DNA from: Chitinophagaceae bacterium
GTDB lineage: Bacteria > Bacteroidota > Bacteroidia > Chitinophagales > Chitinophagaceae
Assembly: GCA_947447265.1 (NCBI GenBank)
Contig: CANFKC010000030.1
Span: 1 to 64,000 of the forward strand
DNA length: 64,000 nucleotides
Direction: 5' to 3'
Shown here: positions 58,605 through 64,000 of the stretch, in pieces
Layout: the number at the start of each line of letters is the position of its first letter
Numbering within the stretch: the stretch's first letter is position 1
The notes under the pieces: model-generated
Database searches by the model: none
The model's input: only the letters and a program-made list of their open reading frames with translations
Told to the model about the DNA's origin: nothing
Made by a program: the position numbers and the translations under genes

Positions 58605-59744
58605 ATGAAATATAAACAGCTACTTTTCATTTTTATTGTATCAAGTATGCTCACCGCCTGTAGTAACAGCAGTCGGAAGTTTATTATTTCAGGCACCATC
58701 AGCAATATGCCGGAGCAAACAGTTATTTTAGAACAACTGAATGCGAATGATATCATCACGATTGTTGACTCGCAGCGCTCCACCGCAAAAGGCACTTTTG
58801 AAATAAGCGCAACAGCTCCTGAACCGGGACTATACAGATTACATTTCAAAAAGAACAGGTTTATACTCCTGTCAATAGACAAAGGAAATATTACCGTTAA
58901 TTCAGCGTGGGATTCTATTGAAAACTATACTGTTACCGGCTCTCCGGGTTCCACAAGTTTGCGCTGGTTCATTTTTTCTATCCGCGACCACCTACGCGAC
59001 ATTAATACACTAAGCATTGTTCAGGATACTTTACGCGCGCAGGGCAAGGATAGCTTATTGGCTGTAGCCGCGAAAGATTTCGATGATCTGCAGTTTGGTT
59101 TTACGCAGTTCGTTGAAAACTACGCTGACTCCACCCGTTTTGAACCTAATGCCATTTTAGCTGCACGAATGCTCAATGCCGCATCTGAAGGGCCGTTTAT
59201 GGAAACATTTGCGCAAACCCTGAATAAGCGTTTCCCGGGTGTTAAAATGACACGGGACTATGCGGAATACTATAATAAGATTGCTACAAAACTACATTCA
59301 CCAATACCTGAAGCAGGCAATGTTGATGTTGGCCAGAAAGCACCTGAAATAACACTGAATACTCCAGACGGCAGAACCATCAATTTATCTTCTTTCCGTG
59401 GCCACTATGTATTGGTAGACTTTTGGGCGTCATGGTGCAAGCCTTGCCGCGCTGAAAACCCGAATGTAGTGCGGACCTACCAAAAATTCAAAGACAAGAA
59501 CTTTACTATTTTCAGCGTATCGCTGGATAATAAGAAAGAGGAATGGGAACAAGCCATTAAGGATGATAAACTCGACTGGCCTAACCACGGTAGCGACCTG
59601 AAAGGCTGGAATGCTGATGCAGCTAAGGCTTACGGTATACAATCTATCCCATTCAACTTCCTGCTTGACCCAACTGGTAAAGTTATAGCCCGCGATCTTC
59701 GCGGCGATGCACTGGAAGCTATGCTGAGTGGATTATTGAAATAA
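58605..59744 (+). CDS. DUF4369/TlpA-family thiol-disulfide lipoprotein
   Basis: 379 residues with lipobox LTAC, lipid anchor at Cys19. Residues ~25-110 are DUF4369 (FIISGTISNMPEQTVILEQL). After a helical linker, residues ~245-379 form a thioredoxin fold with VLVDFWASWCKPCRAENPN, the WCxxC motif, and cis-Pro in GIQSIPFNFLLD. It likely reduces or oxidises disulfides outside the cytoplasm. Two-domain proteins of this kind are very common in Bacteroidota. Confidence 0.92.
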   Translation: MKYKQLLFIFIVSSMLTACSNSSRKFIISGTISNMPEQTVILEQLNANDIITIVDSQRSTAKGTFEISATAPEPGLYRLHFKKNRFILLSIDKGNITVNSAWDSIENYTVTGSPGSTSLRWFIFSIRDHLRDINTLSIVQDTLRAQGKDSLLAVAAKDFDDLQFGFTQFVENYADSTRFEPNAILAARMLNAASEGPFMETFAQTLNKRFPGVKMTRDYAEYYNKIATKLHSPIPEAGNVDVGQKAPEITLNTPDGRTINLSSFRGHYVLVDFWASWCKPCRAENPNVVRTYQKFKDKNFTIFSVSLDNKKEEWEQAIKDDKLDWPNHGSDLKGWNADAAKAYGIQSIPFNFLLDPTGKVIARDLRGDALEAMLSGLLK

Positions 59745-60223
59745 CAATTTCGCTAAACATTGTTGCACCTGTTTATTGGTCGTCGGTCTTCAAACTTAGG
59801 ACATTTTGCCCCCTTCTCTGGGCTTTGTATTTTCCTGCACAATACGGTAGAATGGGTGGCCCCTTACAATCATTGGCTAATTGAACCTGTCACCTCCTTC
59901 GGGATTATACAGCTTACTTTGCGGCCAATTCTGGCAACAAGCTTGGGTTGTTTTCTTACTTTTTTTGCTTTGTCATCCGGAGTCCCTTTAAAGCGCGCCG
60001 AAATCAACATGCAATGACATTCTGCATTTACGTGGCGCCCCTGACTCTCTATAAACGGTCTCCTACTGGTCGAATCATTCGCTTCGTCCACCTAATCCGG
60101 AAGCATTGGCTTCCGAAAACACAAGACCAAACCTGGCGGAGCATTTGCTACACGTCACTGCTCGAAGCAATCTCAAAACAGCAGGAGAACTTCTAAAAAG
60201 TGAACCGCTCGTGAGATTGATTT
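59745..60223. other. 479-nt region without a recognised gene
   Basis: No convincing coding frame on either strand; the frames present (59760-60017 +, 59870-60091 -) lack homologous-looking motifs. It contains a perfect hairpin CGGAAGC-ATTG-GCTTCCG (about 60098-60115), and a 9-bp inverted repeat AACAGCAGG/CCTGCTGTT (60177-60185 with 60227-60235) spans its right edge. I looked for tmRNA, RNase P RNA, SRP RNA and tRNA landmarks and found none. It could be a decayed mobile element or an unknown structured RNA. Confidence 0.4.
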
Positions 60224-60628
60224 CTACCTGCTGTTATTATCAACCGCAAGCACCGTTCTTAAATTAAGGTCGTGAGCAGCACGCATAACGGCAACAATAT
60301 TATCAGCAGTAGCCTGCTTGTCGGCATTAATAACGACGGTCGGCTCAGCGTCATTAGCCTTAGCTATCACGGCACCAATAACCATCTTTAATGAATCGAC
60401 AGCTACACCGGTAGCACCTACAAAAAACTGTTGCTTATCATTTATCGAAACTACTACCGTTTGCTTCGCCTTGGTATCGCTTTTTGCTTTTGGAATGCTG
60501 AGCTTGACCACATTCGGATTAGCCAGTGTAGATATAATAAGGAAAAACAGCAACAGAATAAACAAAATGTCATTCAGTGCAGATGAGTGCCCAGCCGGTT
60601 CTTCGCGTAAATGCCTGCGTATATTCAT
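60224..60628 (-). CDS. ExbD/TolR-family energy-transducing protein
   Basis: 134 residues: short cytoplasmic head, one membrane helix preceded by the conserved Asp (LNDILFILLLFFLIIST), and a periplasmic domain (VVVSINDKQQFFVGATGVAV, PTVVINADKQATADNIVAVM). It works with the ExbB/TolQ-like protein encoded 2 nt upstream to couple the proton gradient to TonB- or Tol-type work at the outer membrane. No TonB gene adjoins it. Confidence 0.92.
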   Translation of the reverse strand: MNIRRHLREEPAGHSSALNDILFILLLFFLIISTLANPNVVKLSIPKAKSDTKAKQTVVVSINDKQQFFVGATGVAVDSLKMVIGAVIAKANDAEPTVVINADKQATADNIVAVMRAAHDLNLRTVLAVDNNSR

Positions 60629-60630
60629 GC

Positions 60631-61332
60631 TTACTGGTGGCTTGTTTCCATTATGATATCCAAAAATTCAACCGATGCGGCTTCCATACGGTTTACATTT
60701 TTATTGATCTGTGCATTGAGGTAGGCATTTCCTACATAAGCTAACAAACCTATTATAAGCCCTACCGCAGAAGTCACCATCTTTGTATAAATACCACCCG
60801 CAATCGTTTCCAGTGAAAAGCCCTGGTGCTGCACATTAAAGAACAGTATAATCATACCGGCAATAGTACCCAGGAAGCCGAAAATTGGCGCGATGCCAGC
60901 GATGGTTGAAAGAATGGAAAGGTTACGCTCCAGCTTGTATACTTCCAGTTTGCCGGTATTTTCCATTGATTTTTCTATAAAATCATACGGCTTATCAACC
61001 AGGTTAAGTCCCTTATCTACCATGCGCGAAACAGGAGTATCGCTCATTTTACAAGTAGCCCGGGCGCCTTCTATATTGTGTTTTATAATTTGCTCGCGGA
61101 TATTACCCATGAACTTATCATCAATATTCCCGGCCTTACGGATCATCATGAGGCGCTCTACAAAAACATATACCAATATAATAGAACATAGTAACAACGG
61201 AATCATCAACACCCCGCCTTCCTTTAGCAAATGGAATAAAGAAATGGTTTCAGCCGGAGCCGCAGCAGGCTTTGCCATCAATTTCATGGCAGTATCGGCA
61301 GCCTGAAGTAATAAGTCAGAAAATAAATGCAT
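60631..61332 (-). CDS. ExbB/TolQ-family proton channel protein
   Basis: 233 residues with three membrane helices (~37-60, ~145-168, ~187-210). The first is VLMIPLLLCSIILVYVFVERL, then LSILSTIAGIAPIFGFLGTI with IAGMI, and TKMVTSAVGLIIGLLAYVG carrying the conserved Thr and Ser. Forms the stator with the ExbD-like partner, whose gene starts 2 nt after this stop. An N-terminal extension (~25 residues, Ala-Pro rich) precedes the first helix, as often in Bacteroidota. Confidence 0.94.
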   Translation of the reverse strand: MHLFSDLLLQAADTAMKLMAKPAAAPAETISLFHLLKEGGVLMIPLLLCSIILVYVFVERLMMIRKAGNIDDKFMGNIREQIIKHNIEGARATCKMSDTPVSRMVDKGLNLVDKPYDFIEKSMENTGKLEVYKLERNLSILSTIAGIAPIFGFLGTIAGMIILFFNVQHQGFSLETIAGGIYTKMVTSAVGLIIGLLAYVGNAYLNAQINKNVNRMEAASVEFLDIIMETSHQ

Positions 61333-61632
61333 GAGTCGGTTTTCGGAGGTAAAAGTAATAAACTAAAGTATAAAACAGACAGGGCCTAGTACAAGCAAGG
61401 TAACGTGAATTTCACGTTTGTATTGCAAACTAAAAAGTTAAAATTATGGTTGAACGTGTACGATTACTGCAGATAATTACCTGCGTCGTTCGTAGGTCCT
61501 TTTCCCTCGTGCTGAAACTTTGATATCGTGGGTAAAATGCTGCAATAAACTTCCGGCAGGCAGGCATCATAAAAAAAACTCCTTTTTCACATTAATTAAG
61601 CTAAGAAGCGGGCAAGGCATTGCCGCTTTGTA
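61333..61632. other. intergenic region with a perfect palindrome
   Basis: No gene found. It carries the 17-nt palindrome AACGTGAATTTCACGTT (61402-61418), a possible operator between the ExbB (-) and rfbF (+) genes, and otherwise nothing clear. Confidence 0.45.
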
Positions 61633-61640
61633 TATATTTG
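61633..61640 (+). promoter_or_regulatory. -7 element TATATTTG before rfbF
   Basis: Exact TAnnTTTG match, 4 nt before the ATG at 61645. Confidence 0.5.
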
Positions 61641-61644
61641 TGAC

Positions 61645-62418
61645 ATGAAAGTAGTAATTTTCGCAGGCGGACGAGGTACCCGTATCTCCGAAGAATCTTC
61701 ATTAAGGCCCAAGCCAATGATAGAAATAGGTGGCAAACCTATTTTATGGCACATTATGAAAACATATGCCGCTTACGGCCATACTGAATTTATTATTTGC
61801 CTGGGTTACAAAGGCTGGATGATAAAAGAATATTTCGCCAACTATTTTCTGCACAATGCAGATATAACGGTAGACCTTGCCACCAACTCGCTCGAGGTAC
61901 ATAAAACGTCGGCAGAACCCTTCAAAATATCACTTATTGATACCGGTTTAGACACTATGACCGCGGGCAGGCTAAAACGCGTACTGCCTTACATTGGCAA
62001 CGAACCGTTCATGCTTACCTATGGCGATGGTGTTAGCGATGTGAATATAGATGAGCTAATCGCTTTCCATAAAAACAGCGGCAAAGTATGTACCATGACG
62101 GCCATACAGGCTACCAGCAGGTTTGGCGTTATCAAGATTCAGGAAGATGGCACCATCGATAGCTTCGAAGAAAAGCCGGCTGATTCGGGTACATGGATCA
62201 ATGGCGGCTTCTTTGTGATAGAACCAGAGATTGCTAAATACCTGCACGATGATGCTGACGATATTATGTGGGAGCGCCAGCCGATGGACGACCTCGCTAA
62301 AGACACACAAATAGGCGCATTCAAGCATAATTCGTTCTGGAAATGCATGGATACATTAAGGGATAAAGAAGAATTAGAACACCTCTGGCAAACTGAACCG
62401 TTATGGAAAAAGTGGTAA
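61645..62418 (+). CDS. rfbF: glucose-1-phosphate cytidylyltransferase
   Basis: Makes CDP-glucose from CTP and glucose 1-phosphate, first step toward CDP-linked deoxysugars, 257 residues. Nucleotidyltransferase start VIFAGGRGTRISEESSLRPK with PMIEIGGKPILWHIM, then LTYGDGVSDVNIDELI, GVIKIQEDGTIDSFEEKP and ending WKCMDTLRDKEELEHLW. Overlaps rfbG by 16 nt, so they are co-translated. Confidence 0.97.
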   Translation: MKVVIFAGGRGTRISEESSLRPKPMIEIGGKPILWHIMKTYAAYGHTEFIICLGYKGWMIKEYFANYFLHNADITVDLATNSLEVHKTSAEPFKISLIDTGLDTMTAGRLKRVLPYIGNEPFMLTYGDGVSDVNIDELIAFHKNSGKVCTMTAIQATSRFGVIKIQEDGTIDSFEEKPADSGTWINGGFFVIEPEIAKYLHDDADDIMWERQPMDDLAKDTQIGAFKHNSFWKCMDTLRDKEELEHLWQTEPLWKKW

Positions 62419-63491
62419 CCGCTGATTATTTACGGACTGCCTTCCAGGGTAAAAGGGTTTTCCTTACCGGACATACCGGCTTTAAGGGAGCATGGATGCT
62501 GCAAATACTTACCTGGCTCGGCGCCGAAGTAAAAGGCTATTCGCTGGCACCGGAAAAGGAAACAGACCTGTATAACCTGATAGATGGTGATAAGCTATGT
62601 TCCCAGTCAGCAATCGCTGACATCTGCGACCAACAAACACTTACTGAAGAATTAATAAGCTTCGAGCCGCACTTTGTATTTCATTTTGCTGCACAAGCCT
62701 TGGTAAGGCGCGGATACGAAAAACCCGCGTATACCTTCCTGGTCAATGCTCAGGGCACTGCGCATGTATTACAGGCCATAAGAACCCTGGTACCTGCATG
62801 CGTAGGCGTGATGATAACTACAGATAAAGTGTACGACAATCCGGAAAGAGGACTACCGTTTAAAGAAGACGATAAACTAGGTGGTTACGACCCTTATTCT
62901 GCAAGCAAAGCAGCAGCCGAAATAGTTATTGATTCATATCGCCGTTCTTTTTTCAACCCTAAAGATTATTCTAACCACGAAAAAGCTATAGCTGCTGCAC
63001 GTGCAGGTAATGTAATTGGCGGTGGCGATTATAGCGATGACCGTATAGTACCCGATATTGTAAGGTCTATTGCTTTTGGTGAAACGGTTGGCTTAAGAAA
63101 TCCACATTCCATCAGACCATGGCAACATGTGTTGGAACCATTGGGCGGATACCTCCTGCTCGCCGCTAAAATGGCAGAAAACCATACTAAACACAGCACT
63201 GCATATAACCTGGGCCCTAACCCTGACGATATGCTTACGGTGGAAGACCTTACCAAGCTGTTTATTGAAAGCTATGGCCATGGCAGCTACAGATCTTTCG
63301 CCGAAGAAGGTGCGCCACACGAAGCAAAATTGTTATTGCTGGATAGTACCCGTGCTAAAGAAGACCTGGGCTGGGAACCATCGCTTGACGCAAAAACAGC
63401 CATTAAATGGACTGCTGAATGGTATGCCGATAGCAGCCATAGCGCCCATGAAAAATGTCTTGCGCAAATAAAAACCTACTTTGGCGAATAA
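62403..63491 (+). CDS. rfbG: CDP-glucose 4,6-dehydratase
   Basis: Short-chain dehydrogenase-fold enzyme that turns CDP-glucose into CDP-4-keto-6-deoxyglucose, 362 residues. NAD-binding VFLTGHTGFKGAWM, the catalytic MITTDKVYDN and YDPYSASKAAAE (Tyr and Lys), then AARAGNVIGGGDY, RPWQHVLEPLGGYL. Part of a surface polysaccharide or O-antigen sugar pathway with rfbF upstream. Confidence 0.97.
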   Translation: MEKVVTADYLRTAFQGKRVFLTGHTGFKGAWMLQILTWLGAEVKGYSLAPEKETDLYNLIDGDKLCSQSAIADICDQQTLTEELISFEPHFVFHFAAQALVRRGYEKPAYTFLVNAQGTAHVLQAIRTLVPACVGVMITTDKVYDNPERGLPFKEDDKLGGYDPYSASKAAAEIVIDSYRRSFFNPKDYSNHEKAIAAARAGNVIGGGDYSDDRIVPDIVRSIAFGETVGLRNPHSIRPWQHVLEPLGGYLLLAAKMAENHTKHSTAYNLGPNPDDMLTVEDLTKLFIESYGHGSYRSFAEEGAPHEAKLLLLDSTRAKEDLGWEPSLDAKTAIKWTAEWYADSSHSAHEKCLAQIKTYFGE

Positions 63492-63526
63492 CATTTGTTG
63501 TATCTCCAAAGTCAGCACCAAATAGT

Positions 63527-63573
63527 AGGCTTTGCGCTTTCTTTGCGAACCTCCTTAGCGCACTTTGCGTGAA
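63527..63573 (-). repeat. degenerate dispersed repeat near rfbG
   Basis: On the minus strand TTCACGCAAAGTGCGCTAAGG and GCAAAG units resemble the first part of the repeat at 53217-53281. Solitary copy between rfbG and the epimerase gene. Confidence 0.5.
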
Positions 63574-63613
63574 GCCATAGTAATGTAGTTGAAATAATAC
63601 AAAATGACCGTTA

Positions 63614-64000
63614 ATGCTTATTGAGTCTATTGCACTGGAAGGTGCTAAATTAATTACGCTACCCTTTTCGGCCGACAACCGCGGATCATTTGTAAAAACG
63701 TTCCACAATACGTTGCTGCAAGCCGGCGGTGTTGATTTCACATTACGGGAGAGCTATTTTTCGTTGTCCAATAAAGATGTGATAAGGGGCATGCACTTCC
63801 AATTGCCTCCACACCAACACAGCAAAATAGTATTCTGCCCGCAGGGTGCTATCCTGGATGTGATTGTAGACCTCAGGAAAGATTCCGCTACTTTTGGTCA
63901 GCATTATGCACACATCCTTTCTGCGGAAAATCATAAAGCATACTTCATACCCGAAGGTTTTGCTCATGGTTTTAAATCACTGACTGATAACGCGATGACG
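63614..64000 (+). CDS. RmlC-like sugar epimerase (partial, cut by window edge)
   Basis: 129 codons from ATG 63614 with no stop. It reads MLIESIALEGAKLI, PFSADNRGSFVKTF, ESYFSLSNKDVIRGMHFQ, PPHQHSKIVFCPQGAILDV and FIPEGFAHGFKSLTD. RGMHFQ with PQGAILDVIVD and the final GFAHGF are the active-site blocks of dTDP-4-dehydrorhamnose 3,5-epimerase relatives. Behind rfbF and rfbG it probably acts on CDP-4-keto-6-deoxyglucose. The start is preferred over the ATG at 63604, which is out of frame and stops at once. Confidence 0.9.
   Translation, partial: MLIESIALEGAKLITLPFSADNRGSFVKTFHNTLLQAGGVDFTLRESYFSLSNKDVIRGMHFQLPPHQHSKIVFCPQGAILDVIVDLRKDSATFGQHYAHILSAENHKAYFIPEGFAHGFKSLTDNAMT

Noticed and set aside
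59760-60017. Small ORFs in the 59745-60223 gap, and the idea of tmRNA, RNase P RNA or tRNA there
   Set aside because: Frames look non-coding; no tag peptide, P4-type core, or T-loop/acceptor pattern could be found on either strand.

Overview
The window looks like a chromosomal segment of a Bacteroidota bacterium, most likely from the Chitinophagaceae or a close relative. The signs are a type IX secretion (T9SS) substrate with a C-terminal sorting domain, proteins of the DUF3078, DUF4476 and DUF4369/TlpA kinds, a GH92 mannosidase, and many start codons preceded at short distance by TAnnTTTG, the -7 element of the Bacteroidota housekeeping sigma factor. No tRNA or rRNA gene was found.

Layout. 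1-8000: tail of an unknown gene, hisS, a low-molecular-weight phosphatase cut short by an in-frame stop, a 48-residue membrane peptide, a large membrane protein with a LamG-like end, an S1/P1 nuclease, a trypsin-like peptidase and ribF. 8000-20500: a potassium-uptake region. A sigma54-type response regulator is followed by two small genes, each behind a copy of a 39-nt palindrome-bearing element and a -24/-12-like promoter, then a 27-residue ORF, kdpF, kdpA, kdpB, kdpC, a porin, a short KdpD and a separate histidine kinase. A toxin-antitoxin pair sits antisense between kdpB and kdpC. 20500-29000: a 1785-residue T9SS adhesin-like protein, a GH92 mannosidase, and a frameshifted REP-associated transposase with a perfect inverted pair of REP palindromes that now reads into the mannosidase. 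29000-38900: mutS, three tandem secreted paralogues that appear to join a GldM C-terminal region to a GldN-like domain, a beta-barrel protein, tgt, and an LptF/LptG permease preceded by a heptanucleotide repeat. 38900-53200: a lipoprotein, an MFS transporter whose 3' end is duplicated beyond a HigBA module, a DEAD-box helicase, a metallophosphoesterase, mscL, a DUF3078 protein, a SRPBCC/MarR pair with a palindromic operator, msrA, an acyltransferase, a DUF4476 protein, a LuxC-like reductase, a SpoU methyltransferase and a sulfatase-modifying-factor-like protein. 53200-64000: a broken GxxExxY gene between inverted 65-69-nt repeats, an Mrp-type ATPase, smpB, accD, a TlpA-like lipoprotein, an ExbB/ExbD pair, and the start of a CDP-sugar locus (rfbF, rfbG, a cut-off RmlC-like epimerase).

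Working together: the Kdp genes form one potassium-responsive unit, probably sensed by the split KdpD and the kinase and switched on by the NtrC-type regulator through the repeated elements. The rfb genes make CDP-4-keto-6-deoxyglucose for surface polysaccharide. The three Gld-like proteins, the beta-barrel protein and the large adhesin point to an active T9SS. The rest is mostly housekeeping broken up by small mobile or selfish units: two toxin-antitoxin pairs, the REP/transposase unit and the repeat-flanked GxxExxY gene.
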